A stretch of DNA of 7,265 bases from NCBI GenBank assembly GCA_002329545.1, contig DCTJ01000040.1, forward strand, positions 8,596 to 15,860, in the 5' to 3' direction. Positions 1-7,065 of the stretch are shown here, piece by piece; positions within the stretch are counted from its first letter, which is position 1; the number at the start of each line of letters is the position of its first letter. The position numbers and the translations under genes are program-made. This stretch comes from Candidatus Omnitrophica bacterium UBA1443. GTDB taxonomy: Bacteria > Omnitrophota > Omnitrophia > Omnitrophales > Aquincolibacteriaceae. The notes beneath the pieces are model-generated. The model ran no database searches. It was given only the letters and a program-made list of their open reading frames with translations, and was not told where the DNA came from.

Positions 1-120
1 TTTTTCGCGGATGAGCAGGCGCATCCGTTTCCGCCAGAGTTTTCGGGAGAACCAAAAGATCAGAAAAATCCCCGGAACCAGCCAGAGCCAAACCAGGTTT
101 TCAGGTTTCAGGAATTGCAT
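1..120 (-). CDS. batB: Probable BatB, N-terminal 40 residues (runs off left edge)
   Basis: The first 40 codons of a gene that continues beyond the window. It starts at ATG 118-120, with a Shine-Dalgarno AAGGTG about 5 nt upstream (126-131). The visible protein opens with a short polar stretch (MQFLKPENL), then one hydrophobic segment at about residues 9-24, then a strongly basic stretch (RKLWRKRMRLLIREK). This is the usual N-terminus of membrane-anchored VWA proteins of the BatA/BatB family, where a short N-terminal span precedes the VWA domain. The start lies inside the end of batA (13-bp overlap), so translation is probably coupled. The name rests on the hydrophobic N-terminus plus its position directly after batA; the VWA domain and its metal site lie outside the window. 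It could be another VWA or tetratricopeptide protein of the same operon. Confidence 0.6.
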   Translation of the reverse strand, partial: MQFLKPENLVWLWLVPGIFLIFWFSRKLWRKRMRLLIREK

Positions 121-1100
121 TTTGGCACCTTCAGGAGAACCGTTTGACGGAACAGGATATCAATCAAAAGTAACAGGAGCACCGGAACCAGAAATATCGG
201 GAAGAGTTCCTTGTAGCTTTTATATTCCTTCACTTTAACTTCTGATTTTTCGAGACGGTTGATTTTTTCATAGATTTCGGAAAGAGATTGCGGATCCCGG
301 GCGCGAAAGAAAAGACCTCCGGTGATGTCCGCGATGCGCTTCAGAGTCATTTCGTCGATTTCAACATTGGCCTGCACATACCGTTTCCCAAATAGAGGAT
401 CGTCGATCGGAAACGGAACCAGCCCTCCCCTTCCGACGGCGATCGTATAAATCTTGATATCGAAGGTTCGCGCCAGCTCAGCGGCGGTGATGGGATCGAT
501 GTTTCCGGAGTTGTTCGCTCCATCCGTGATAAGAATGAGGACCTTGCTTTTGGCGTCACTGTCACGGAGGCGGTTGACCGCCGTCGCGATCCCCATGCCA
601 ATGGCAGTTCCGTCCGCGATCATGCCCACCCGGAGTTCAGACAGGAGTTCAATCAAAATCCGGTAGTCCAGGGTCAGTGGACACTGCGTAAACGCCTTTT
701 TCGCAAAGACGACAAGCCCAATACGGTCATTTTCCCGGCCCTGAATGAATTTGACGGCCTCCTGTTTGGCGACATAGATTCGATTCTCAGGCTGAAAATC
801 TTCAGCAAGCATGGATCCCGAAAGATCGAGGGAAATCATGATGTCCAGCCCATGAGTTTGGAATTCACGGTCACTCGATACATGACAAGGTCTTGCCATG
901 GCGGTTATGAGAAGGACAAGCACAAGGACACGCAGGCAAGGCAACATTTTATAAAGCATCATCCGAAGGGTCCAAGGACGTTTTTCGAGACAGGAAAAAG
1001 TTGAAAACGGAAGTTCGAGTTTTTGACGGCGTTTTGCCAGAGTCCAGATAAACGGGATCAACAGGAGCAGAAGAAAAAAAGCCGGATGACGGAATATCAT
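108..1100 (-). CDS. batA: BatA, membrane-anchored VWA-domain protein
   Basis: A 330-residue inner-membrane protein of the BatA (aerotolerance operon) family. Two hydrophobic spans lie near the N-terminus (about residues 7-20 and 54-68) and one near the C-terminus (about 299-317), with a VWA domain between. The metal-ion-dependent adhesion site (MIDAS) is complete: DLSGS at 92-96, Thr165 in DGTAIG, and Asp193 in TDGANNSG. It should therefore bind a divalent metal and a partner protein. In the family, Bat VWA proteins work with a MoxR ATPase, and mutants in various bacteria show oxidative-stress or envelope phenotypes; the exact substrate is unknown. The ATG at 1098-1100 has a good AGAGGTG site about 5 nt upstream and overlaps the stop of the preceding gene as ATGA, which fixes the start. 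The length is normal for BatA, and nothing in it looks degraded. Confidence 0.88.
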   Translation of the reverse strand: MIFRHPAFFLLLLLIPFIWTLAKRRQKLELPFSTFSCLEKRPWTLRMMLYKMLPCLRVLVLVLLITAMARPCHVSSDREFQTHGLDIMISLDLSGSMLAEDFQPENRIYVAKQEAVKFIQGRENDRIGLVVFAKKAFTQCPLTLDYRILIELLSELRVGMIADGTAIGMGIATAVNRLRDSDAKSKVLILITDGANNSGNIDPITAAELARTFDIKIYTIAVGRGGLVPFPIDDPLFGKRYVQANVEIDEMTLKRIADITGGLFFRARDPQSLSEIYEKINRLEKSEVKVKEYKSYKELFPIFLVPVLLLLLIDILFRQTVLLKVPKCNS

Positions 1101-2047
1101 TGCGGCACCTCTTCAGGGACGGGCGGCGGAGGGACGTAGAAGCGGACAATGGCCTCCGCATCCCGGTTAATCTGAAGTACTTCCGTGGCCGTGGGAATCC
1201 CCTTGGCGAATTTTGCCAGATCCGCCATTTCCAGGACGTATTTAATTTTTTCGACCATTTCTGGCGTGAAGGAACGGCCCGGAAGATCACGAAGAATTTC
1301 AGCGGTCGTGGATTCAACGGCCAGAATTTGATAACGCCTCTCGAAATAGACCTTCAGGATCTCGGAAAGCCTCAAATAATAAATTTTAACCAGGCCTTTC
1401 CTGAGAAGGTCAGACTCAAAAAGTTCAACCAGATTTTGGAGAGCCTCCTCTTCGGGGGTTAGACGGGGCGCCGAGGACGATTCCGTGGAGAGGAAACGTT
1501 TTCGGAGCTGCCGGTAGGCCCAGTAGCCAAGCGCTAGTCCGGCCAGCACGAGTACAAAAATGATGATTTTGGAGTAGCGAAAAACAAACGGGACCACATC
1601 TTTCACGTCCCGGATATCCTCTTGAGGAATATCCCCCGCGACGCTCCGCACATAAAGATAAAGTTTATTGGTCTGGACCGTCTTTTCCTCACTCTCCCCC
1701 ATCTTGCGATAACGGATGACGACTGGATCCAGGATGTACTCGCCGACGCGATAGGCCGCCAAGGTAAATTTTCGGCCCTCAAGGACTGCCTTTTTTCGCT
1801 TTTTATAAATATCCTCGCTCTTTTTAATTTCGAGAAACTCTTCATTGGGCGCGGGAATTGAGGAAAGAATCTGTGTGTCGGGATGGTGTTCGATCGTTAT
1901 GGTATACGTCACGAGATCCCCGATCGTCAAAAACGCTTTATCGATCTCGGCTTTGACGTGAACGGGATCAGATTCGGTCGCGGCGCTAGAAGTGAGCGGG
2001 GTCCCCAGAAGCAAAGTCAGTGCTAGAAAAAAAGCAAAGCGTTTCAT
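1097..2047 (-). CDS. BatD/DUF4381-like membrane protein: signal peptide, Ig-like region, one TM, cytoplasmic helical tail
   Basis: A 316-residue protein whose layout resembles BatD (oxygen-tolerance) and DUF4381 proteins. A Sec signal peptide (MKRFAFFLALTLLLG, likely cleaved near Ala22-Ala23) precedes a beta-rich extracytoplasmic region (about 28-135) of the kind seen in BatD repeats, with a TIGDLVTYTITIEH strand pair near its start. A DIPQEDIRDVKD segment (139-150), typical just before the membrane span in this group, leads into a TM helix at about 160-177. A basic anchor (RKRF) follows, then a cytoplasmic helical tail with LSEILKVYFERRYQ and DLAKFAKGIPT motifs, and a proline-rich end. It probably presents an extracytoplasmic sensing or binding domain to the cytoplasmic VWA/MoxR partners. 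The gene overlaps both neighbours by 4 bp (ATGA), showing tight translational coupling. The family is recognised from layout and short motifs, not from a search. Confidence 0.75.
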   Translation of the reverse strand: MKRFAFFLALTLLLGTPLTSSAATESDPVHVKAEIDKAFLTIGDLVTYTITIEHHPDTQILSSIPAPNEEFLEIKKSEDIYKKRKKAVLEGRKFTLAAYRVGEYILDPVVIRYRKMGESEEKTVQTNKLYLYVRSVAGDIPQEDIRDVKDVVPFVFRYSKIIIFVLVLAGLALGYWAYRQLRKRFLSTESSSAPRLTPEEEALQNLVELFESDLLRKGLVKIYYLRLSEILKVYFERRYQILAVESTTAEILRDLPGRSFTPEMVEKIKYVLEMADLAKFAKGIPTATEVLQINRDAEAIVRFYVPPPPVPEEVPQ

Positions 2048-2916
2048 GACCGTCCCCGACTTTTGAAAAATTTAAACAGCGGCTCGACATAAGACGTATT
2101 GGCCGGAATATTGATCTGGTCAATATGCAATCGCTTGAACAGCTTATCGATGGCCCTTTTCTTAAGGAGCGCATTGTTTTGATAGCGAGCCTGGAATTCC
2201 TTGGAGTTCGTGTCGATGAGCACGGTCTCTCCCGTTTCGCGATTTTGAAGATTAAGAAGACCCACCGCGGGGATTTTTTGCTCGAGGGGATCCTGGATGT
2301 GTACCGCGATGACATCATGTTTTCGACTCAATATTTTGAGGGGCTTTTCATAACCTTCATCGATGAAATCGGAAATCAGGAAAATTACCGCGGTTCGAGT
2401 CAGAACCTTGTGGAGATACTCAAGGGCTTGTGACAAACGGGTTTGCCGTTTGCGGGGCTGATAACCCAGAATTTCACGAATCACTCGAAGGGCGTGATTA
2501 CGGCCTTTCTTAACCGGAATGAATTTCTCCACTTCATCGGTGCAGATCAGGAGACCGGTCTTGTCATTATTCTTGACGGCGGAGAAAGCTAGGATCGCGG
2601 TGATCTCGGCGGCAATTTCGGATTTCAGTTTGTCTTGAGAACCGTAGTATTGAGATCCGGACATGTCGACCGCGAAGATAACCGTCAGCTCCCGGGTTTC
2701 CACAAACTTTTTCACAAAAGCCTGATTAGAGCGCGCCGTGACGTTCCAGTCAATAGTCCGGATGTCATCCCCGGGAACATATTCTCGGACGTCCGCGAAT
2801 TCAATACCCTGACCCTTAAAAACAGACTCGTATTCTCCCCCAAAAAGGTCATTGACCAGACGGGTGGTGTGAATTTCAATTTTCCGAATCTTTCTTAAAA
2901 GCTCAACGGGTATCAC
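2044..2916 (-). CDS. DUF58 family protein (VWA-like fold)
   Basis: A 290-residue soluble DUF58 protein. The family signature is clear at residues 36-62 (GIEFADVREYVPGDD, then IRTIDWNVTAR). The following VWA fold has a complete metal site: DMSGS at 84-88, Thr159 in QTRLSQAL, and Asp183 in ISDF. No signal peptide or membrane span is present, so it should be cytoplasmic. DUF58 genes usually sit directly after moxR, and the proteins are thought to act as adaptors or partners of the MoxR ATPase. The start is GTG (2914-2916): the N-terminus IPVELLRKIRKIEI is the conserved beginning of short DUF58 proteins, and a ribosome-binding site AGAAAGG (2926-2932) lies 9 nt upstream. That site sits in the loop of a hairpin. 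The gene ends in a 4-bp ATGA overlap with the next gene. Confidence 0.9.
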   Translation of the reverse strand: MIPVELLRKIRKIEIHTTRLVNDLFGGEYESVFKGQGIEFADVREYVPGDDIRTIDWNVTARSNQAFVKKFVETRELTVIFAVDMSGSQYYGSQDKLKSEIAAEITAILAFSAVKNNDKTGLLICTDEVEKFIPVKKGRNHALRVIREILGYQPRKRQTRLSQALEYLHKVLTRTAVIFLISDFIDEGYEKPLKILSRKHDVIAVHIQDPLEQKIPAVGLLNLQNRETGETVLIDTNSKEFQARYQNNALLKKRAIDKLFKRLHIDQINIPANTSYVEPLFKFFKSRGRS

Positions 2917-2941
2917 TTCTCAAAACCTTTCTGTTTGAGAA
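2917..2941 (-). promoter_or_regulatory. Hairpin presenting the ribosome-binding site of the DUF58 gene
   Basis: A perfect inverted repeat with 8-nt arms (TTCTCAAA and TTTGAGAA) and a 9-nt loop. The second arm ends directly against the GTG start codon (2916). The loop contains AGAAAGG (2926-2932), the only plausible Shine-Dalgarno for that gene. In the mRNA the stem would hold the site in a loop and place the start codon at the foot of the stem, which could tune translation between moxR and the DUF58 gene. The repeat is seen directly; the regulatory role is inferred. Confidence 0.45.
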
Positions 2942-2987
2942 TGCGCTTATCGGATTTCAAACCAAGAATTTCGTGTTTTAATCCTGC

Positions 2988-3977
2988 TTATGGCACTTCC
3001 ACCTGGTCAAAAATATTTCTAATGATATCCTCGGAGGTCAAGTCTTCCGCTTCCGCTTCATAAGTCAGCAACACGCGATGGCGAAGAACGTCCATTCCGA
3101 TTTGTTTCACGTCGTCCGGCGTAACATAACCGCGTCCCTGGAGGAAGGCGTTCGCCTTGGCCGCCAGGGTAAGCATGATGCTGGCACGAGGCGATCCACC
3201 GTAAGAGATGAGCGGTTTCAGATCCGCGAGATTGTATTGCTCCGGATTACGAGACGCAAAAACAAGGTCGAGGATGTAGTCTTTGACTTTTTCATCGACA
3301 TAAATCTGGTGCATAAGCTGCCTCAGATCCATAATCTTTTTTAGGTCGATCACCGGCTGGATCTGGATCGATTTTCCACTTGCCATCCGTTGCAGGATTT
3401 CCTTCTCTTCTTTTTGTGTCGGATAAGTCACCACGAGTTTAAGCATAAAACGGTCAACCTGCGCTTCCGGCAACGGGTAGGTCCCCTCCTGTTCGATCGG
3501 GTTTTGAGTCGCGAGAACCAGAAACGGAACGGGAAGAGGAAATGTTTCATTGCCGATGGTAACCTGGCGTTCCTGCATAGCTTCAAGGAGAGCGCTTTGA
3601 ACCTTGGAGGGCGCGCGGTTAATTTCATCCGCCAGGACGATATTGGTGAAGATAGGCCCTTTTTTGGTCGTAAAATTGCCATCCTTGGGATTATAGACCA
3701 GTGTTCCGATAACGTCCGCCGGAAGCAAGTCGGGTGTGAACTGAATTCTCTGGAACTGCGCCGCGATCGCCTGAGAAAGAGTTCGGACCGACAAGGTCTT
3801 CGCGAGACCGGGAACCCCCTCGATCAGAATGTGGCCGTCGGCCAAAAGCGCCATTAAAAGCCGGTCAATCAGATACTGTTGGCCGACGATGACTTTGCCG
3901 ATTTCCCGGGTGAGGTCCTTGATGATCGAGCTTGTTTCTCGAATTTTACTATTAAGTTCCTGGATGGACGCGTCCAT
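2988..3977 (-). CDS. moxR: MoxR-family AAA+ ATPase
   Basis: A 329-residue cytoplasmic AAA+ ATPase of the MoxR family. Visible motifs are Walker A GVPGLAKT (54-61), Walker B VLADEIN (114-120), sensor 1 ATQN (156-159), the EAQVDRF segment with a probable arginine finger (Arg176), and sensor 2 GGSPRA (260-265). A C-terminal helical lid ends in VEVP. All catalytic elements are intact and the length is typical. MoxR ATPases form rings and are thought to act as chaperones that mature or remodel protein complexes together with VWA-domain partners. Here those partners are the DUF58 protein, BatA and probably BatB downstream. The ATG (3975-3977) has a strong AAGGAG site (3985-3990) 7 nt upstream. The 84-bp gap to the preceding gene holds a hairpin but no clear promoter. 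Confidence 0.95.
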   Translation of the reverse strand: MDASIQELNSKIRETSSIIKDLTREIGKVIVGQQYLIDRLLMALLADGHILIEGVPGLAKTLSVRTLSQAIAAQFQRIQFTPDLLPADVIGTLVYNPKDGNFTTKKGPIFTNIVLADEINRAPSKVQSALLEAMQERQVTIGNETFPLPVPFLVLATQNPIEQEGTYPLPEAQVDRFMLKLVVTYPTQKEEKEILQRMASGKSIQIQPVIDLKKIMDLRQLMHQIYVDEKVKDYILDLVFASRNPEQYNLADLKPLISYGGSPRASIMLTLAAKANAFLQGRGYVTPDDVKQIGMDVLRHRVLLTYEAEAEDLTSEDIIRNIFDQVEVP

Positions 3978-4026
3978 TGTTCTTCTCCTTATTTTTAAAA
4001 TTTAAAGTGCGGGATAAAATCGAGCA

Positions 4027-4057
4027 GATGAGAGGGGCAAACATTGCCCCGAGCATC
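4027..4057 (-). repeat. Intercistronic stem-loop upstream of moxR
   Basis: Inverted repeat in the gap before moxR. A perfect 7-bp GC-rich core, GGGGCAA/TTGCCCC with a 3-nt loop (4034-4050), is extended by an outer GATG/CATC stem across a 3x3 internal loop. No U-run follows it in the transcribed direction; the next bases are mixed and then AUUUUA. It is therefore a poor intrinsic terminator. An RNA-processing or stability element that sets the ratio of upstream to downstream genes is more likely, or partial attenuation. Confidence 0.4.
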
Positions 4058-4061
4058 CTTT

Positions 4062-4934
4062 TCAGACCATTGATTTTTCAATGATAATCTTGCCCCGCAC
4101 ATATTTCAAGAGTGTCTTTTGCAGGGTTTCCATCTCACGGGTCGTGAGGAGCTGTCCGTTAAATTTCAGGGATTCTGTTTCACGAAAAATACGGGTAATC
4201 TCGTTCATTTCCTCAACTCGCAGCTTTTGGGAAGCGAGAGCTTGAATGATTTCCGATTCGGTTGTCGGCTTGTTGGGAAGGCCATAATAGGTCATGACCG
4301 TCTCCTTGACGGCACGAAGCCAGTGGGAGAGCGTTTCCTGTTGCGTTTCCCCCTTAAAAGTTAAAATATGCTCTTCCGATTTCGCGTAGACCCTCTGTTT
4401 GGGATCATACGGCTGGAGGTTCTTTTCCAATTTTGCCGCTCGCGAAACTACAAAAGCTTTTCGGCCCAAATAAAGACAAAGAGAAACCGTGAGGATCAGC
4501 CCGCCCACACGCAAAAACATGGACCAGGGAAATCGCGCGCGGATCGAGATCGTCTGAGCGGGAACGGGAATCATTTGCCAATCAGTTTCCCCTTCCCGAC
4601 GATATGGAATTTGGAGAGGCCCGATACGGGCGGGGCCTTTCTTAATACCGGAAAACGTAAAAGCCAGCGTTACCGTCAAACGGGATCCCACTGTTTCTTG
4701 CGACTGGCGTTGTTCGATAAGCTCAAGGTTTTCCAGCACGGGACTGACAGGGGCAACTTCATAACTCCCCTCCCCCGATGGCCATTCAAGGATAAGACGG
4801 TAGTGAAAGGGGGTTTGGGCGGTAGATTCTTTTGGGGGGGATTGAAGACGGAATGAAGGAGCGGCCTCGACGCCATGGCAACAGCTCATCGCAAGGGCGA
4901 AAAACGCGCCCAGCACCGTCACCTTGCGCGTCAA
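4062..4934 (-). CDS. BatD-like secreted/anchored protein, TTG start, directly after dnaK
   Basis: I do not recognise this protein as a named family. Read from TTG 4934 it has 290 residues. It begins with a signal peptide (MTRKVTVLGAFFALAMSCCHGVEA, h-region about 7-18, likely cut after VEA at residue 24). An extracytoplasmic beta-rich region of about 110 residues follows (FHYRLILEWPSG, SRLTVTLAFTFSGIKKGPARIGPLQIPYR), like a BatD/oxygen-tolerance Ig-like domain, then a TM helix at about 140-156. The cytoplasmic tail is about 130 residues, charged and helical (LSHWLRAVKETVMTYYG, EEMNEITRIFRETESLKFNG). The layout parallels the protein at 1097-2047. The open frame extends upstream to 5162 inside dnaK, but that extension is low-complexity and basic and would bury the signal peptide. 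The TTG has AAGGA 7 nt upstream. The gap to dnaK is 34 bp. Confidence 0.7.
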   Translation of the reverse strand: MTRKVTVLGAFFALAMSCCHGVEAAPSFRLQSPPKESTAQTPFHYRLILEWPSGEGSYEVAPVSPVLENLELIEQRQSQETVGSRLTVTLAFTFSGIKKGPARIGPLQIPYRREGETDWQMIPVPAQTISIRARFPWSMFLRVGGLILTVSLCLYLGRKAFVVSRAAKLEKNLQPYDPKQRVYAKSEEHILTFKGETQQETLSHWLRAVKETVMTYYGLPNKPTTESEIIQALASQKLRVEEMNEITRIFRETESLKFNGQLLTTREMETLQKTLLKYVRGKIIIEKSMV

Positions 4935-4941
4935 GACCGTA

Positions 4942-4946
4942 TCCTT
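4942..4946 (-). promoter_or_regulatory. Shine-Dalgarno that selects a TTG start
   Basis: AAGGA (within AGAAGGAT) lies 7 nt upstream of the TTG at 4932-4934, the best spacing of any candidate start in this frame. Using that TTG gives a clean n-region (MTRK) and signal peptide. The next in-frame candidates are GTG codons for Val5 and Val7, which lie too far from the site and would remove the positive charges of the signal peptide. Confidence 0.6.
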
Positions 4947-4968
4947 CTTAAATGACGAAAAGGAGTGA

Positions 4969-6897
4969 TTACTTGTCTTTCTTTTTGTCTTTATCGTTTT
5001 CGTCAACAACCTCATAATCCGCATCGACAACGCCATCCTCTTTTTTCTCCGGGTCAGCCTGCGGCGCTCCCTTCCCGGCACTTGCTTTTTTCGCGGCTTC
5101 TTCATACATTTTTTGCGCGATGGTATGAGACGCGGTCGCGAGTTTTTGCGATGCCTGCTCAATCGTTTCCTTGGAATCAGCCGTCACCGCCGTCTTGGCG
5201 TCCTTGAGAGCTTCTTCGACCTTTTTCTTTTCATCTTCGGAAACCTTATCTCCATGCTCCTTCAGAGCCTTTTCGGTCGCATAGATCAGGTTATCCAGCT
5301 GATTACGAGCTGAAATGACCTCATGTTTCTTTTTATCTTCTTCCGCGTGCGACTGGGCTTCCTTGACCAGTTTTTCGACTTCTTCTTTGGCGAGACCGGA
5401 AGAAGATTCAATGCGGATTTTTTGCTCTTTTCCGGAGCCCAGATCTTTCGCGGAAACGTTCACAATCCCGTTCGCGTCGATGTCAAAGGTGACTTCCACC
5501 TGGGGAACTCCCCGGGGCGCCGGAGGAATGCCCTCGAGGTTAAAAAGGCCCAGGAGACGGTTATCGTTAGCCATCTCTCGTTCCCCCTGGAGGACCTTCA
5601 CCGTGACAGCGGTTTGGTTATCCGCCGCGGTCGAAAAAATCTCAGATTTTTTGGTCGGAATGGTCGTGTTACGCTCAATCAACTTAGTCATCACCCCGCC
5701 CAAAGTTTCAATGCCCAGGGAAAGCGGCGTGACATCCAAAAGAAGGATGTCCTTGACGTCTCCTTTCAGGACCCCGCCCTGGATCGCGGCGCCCAAGGCA
5801 ACAACTTCATCCGGGTTGACGCCCTGGTGAGGCGTTTTTTTGAAAAGTTCCTTCACTTTTTCAACGACAGCCGGCATTCGTGTCATACCACCCACCATAA
5901 TCACTTCATCAATGTCATCAGCGGTCACATCCGCATCTTTAAGCGCTTTCGTGCAGGGACCGATGGTGCGTTCGATGAGATCCGCCACGAGTTGTTCGAG
6001 CTTCGAGCGGCTTAGCGTCATAAGCAGATGCTTCGGCCCGGAACTATCGGCGGTAATAAAGGGAAGGTTAATCTCAGTGCTTTGGGCGGTGGAAAGCTCG
6101 CATTTTGCTTTTTCAGCCGCTTCTTTAAGCCGTTGAATGGCCATCTTGTCTTTCGCGAGATCAATGCCCTCCTGTTTTTTGAATTCGGCAATGAGCCACT
6201 CGATGACACGCTGGTCAAAATCGTCACCGCCAAGGTGAGTATCCCCGTTGGTTGCTTTCACCTCAAAAACACCTTCACCAATTTCCAGAATGGATATGTC
6301 GAACGTCCCGCCGCCAAGGTCATAAACGGCAATAGTCTCATCTTTCTTTTTATCCATGCCGTAGGCAAGAGCGGCCGCCGTGGGCTCGTTAATAATGCGG
6401 AGAACTTCAAGCCCCGCGATTTGGCCCGCGTCTTTCGTGGCCTGACGCTGCGAATCATTGAAATAAGCGGGAACAGTGATGACCGCCTGCTTCACAGGTT
6501 CCCCAAGATACATTTCAGCATCGGCCTTGAGTTTTTGAAGAACCATCGCGGATATTTCGGGAGGCGTAAAATCACGCTTTTCTTGGGGAATTTCAAAAAC
6601 AGCCTCCCCTTGCTTGCCAGCCTTGACCTTGAACGAAACCATCTGTGTTTCGTTCCCGGCTTCTTCAAAACGGCGCCCAATAAATCGTTTGGCGCTGAAA
6701 ACGGTATTTTCCGAATTGGTAATGGACTGACGTTTTGCGGTTTGGCCCACAAGTCGCTCGCCGGTCTTCGTGAAAGCGACAATGGACGGGGTCGTGCGAT
6801 TTCCTTCCTTGTTTGAGATGACCTTTGGCTCAGTCCCCTCAATGATTGACATGCAAGAGTTTGTTGTTCCAAGATCAATTCCTAATATTTTCGACAT
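4969..6897 (-). CDS. dnaK: DnaK, Hsp70 molecular chaperone
   Basis: A full-length 642-residue DnaK that binds and releases unfolded peptides in an ATP-driven cycle with DnaJ and GrpE. The nucleotide-binding domain shows phosphate-1 GIDLGTTNS (6-14), the phosphate-2 loop DLGGGTFD (193-200) and the adenosine motif VGGMTRMP (335-342). The region around 73-112 holds the insertion typical of Gram-negative DnaKs. The interdomain linker ILLLDVTP (384-391) leads into the substrate-binding domain (about 392-502), a helical lid (about 503-605) and a disordered tail with [13 protein letters not shown] and a lysine-rich end. The ATG (6895-6897) has AAGGAG (6905-6910) 7 nt upstream. No grpE or dnaJ is adjacent; the gene instead heads a MoxR/VWA operon. 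Its upstream region has no CIRCE element but a strong sigma-54 promoter. The codons look ordinary, and this could be the only DnaK or one of several. Confidence 0.97.
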   Translation of the reverse strand: MSKILGIDLGTTNSCMSIIEGTEPKVISNKEGNRTTPSIVAFTKTGERLVGQTAKRQSITNSENTVFSAKRFIGRRFEEAGNETQMVSFKVKAGKQGEAVFEIPQEKRDFTPPEISAMVLQKLKADAEMYLGEPVKQAVITVPAYFNDSQRQATKDAGQIAGLEVLRIINEPTAAALAYGMDKKKDETIAVYDLGGGTFDISILEIGEGVFEVKATNGDTHLGGDDFDQRVIEWLIAEFKKQEGIDLAKDKMAIQRLKEAAEKAKCELSTAQSTEINLPFITADSSGPKHLLMTLSRSKLEQLVADLIERTIGPCTKALKDADVTADDIDEVIMVGGMTRMPAVVEKVKELFKKTPHQGVNPDEVVALGAAIQGGVLKGDVKDILLLDVTPLSLGIETLGGVMTKLIERNTTIPTKKSEIFSTAADNQTAVTVKVLQGEREMANDNRLLGLFNLEGIPPAPRGVPQVEVTFDIDANGIVNVSAKDLGSGKEQKIRIESSSGLAKEEVEKLVKEAQSHAEEDKKKHEVISARNQLDNLIYATEKALKEHGDKVSEDEKKKVEEALKDAKTAVTADSKETIEQASQKLATASHTIAQKMYEEAAKKASAGKGAPQADPEKKEDGVVDADYEVVDENDKDKKKDK

Positions 6898-6955
6898 ATT
6901 TTGTCTCCTTGTTTGAGTCCGTTAGTGACTTTATCCATCATTTTTGATTAAAAAA

Positions 6956-6972
6956 AGCAATTATCGTGCCAA
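6956..6972 (-). promoter_or_regulatory. Sigma-54 (-24/-12) promoter of dnaK
   Basis: On the minus strand the bases read TTGGCACGATAATTGCT, matching the RpoN consensus (YTGGCACG, 4 nt, TTGCW) at every conserved position. The invariant GG (6970-6969) and GC (6958-6957) are separated by exactly 10 nt, as sigma-54 requires. Counting from the -12 C puts the start of transcription near 6945 (an A), giving a 5' leader of about 48 nt before the dnaK ATG. Sigma-54 promoters need an ATP-driven activator bound upstream, and a gene for such an activator ends just upstream. Recognised by eye; no start-site data. Confidence 0.82.
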
Positions 6973-7000
6973 CTTATAAAAGCTTAAAGCTTCGCAAGTT
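6971..7000 (-). repeat. AT-rich imperfect palindrome abutting the -24 box
   Basis: Minus-strand arms AACTTGCGAAGCTT and AAGCTTTTATAAGTT flank a single T. The outer 5 nt and inner 6 nt of the arms are complementary, with 3-4 unmatched bases between. It contains two AAGCTT copies (6980-6985, 6987-6992). It lies between the proposed activator site and the promoter, where IHF-type bending or a second regulator often acts, but it does not match the IHF consensus. Function unknown. Confidence 0.3.
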
Positions 7001-7065
7001 ATGTGATTTGAATGAGTTGCGATCGGCTGAAAAATCTATTAATTCGTTTCCCTTCTCATGTGGAG

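Noticed and set aside
949..1317. A 122-codon minus-strand frame across the batA and BatD-like junction
   Set aside because: It is an out-of-frame shadow of two well-supported genes, with low-complexity Arg/Ser/Pro-rich translation and no motif.
2991..3007. TGGCACTT on the plus strand, resembling a sigma-54 -24 box
   Set aside because: There is no GC at the required 10-nt spacing, and it lies inside the end of moxR facing against all genes.
3390..3857. A 155-codon plus-strand frame opposite moxR
   Set aside because: It lies entirely opposite an intact MoxR ATPase and shows no recognisable motif or start signal.
5323..6816. Two long plus-strand open frames (5323-6015 and 6028-6816) antisense to dnaK
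   Set aside because: They lie wholly opposite a clear, conserved dnaK. Long antisense frames are common opposite dnaK because of its codon pattern, and the translations show no domain, no convincing ribosome-binding site and odd composition.
6960..6988. Possible sigma-70 promoter (TTTAAG, 17 nt, GATAAT) overlapping the sigma-54 boxes
   Set aside because: The -10 is fair, but the -35 matches only about 3 of 6 bases, and the GATAAT bases are explained by the sigma-54 spacer and -12 box.
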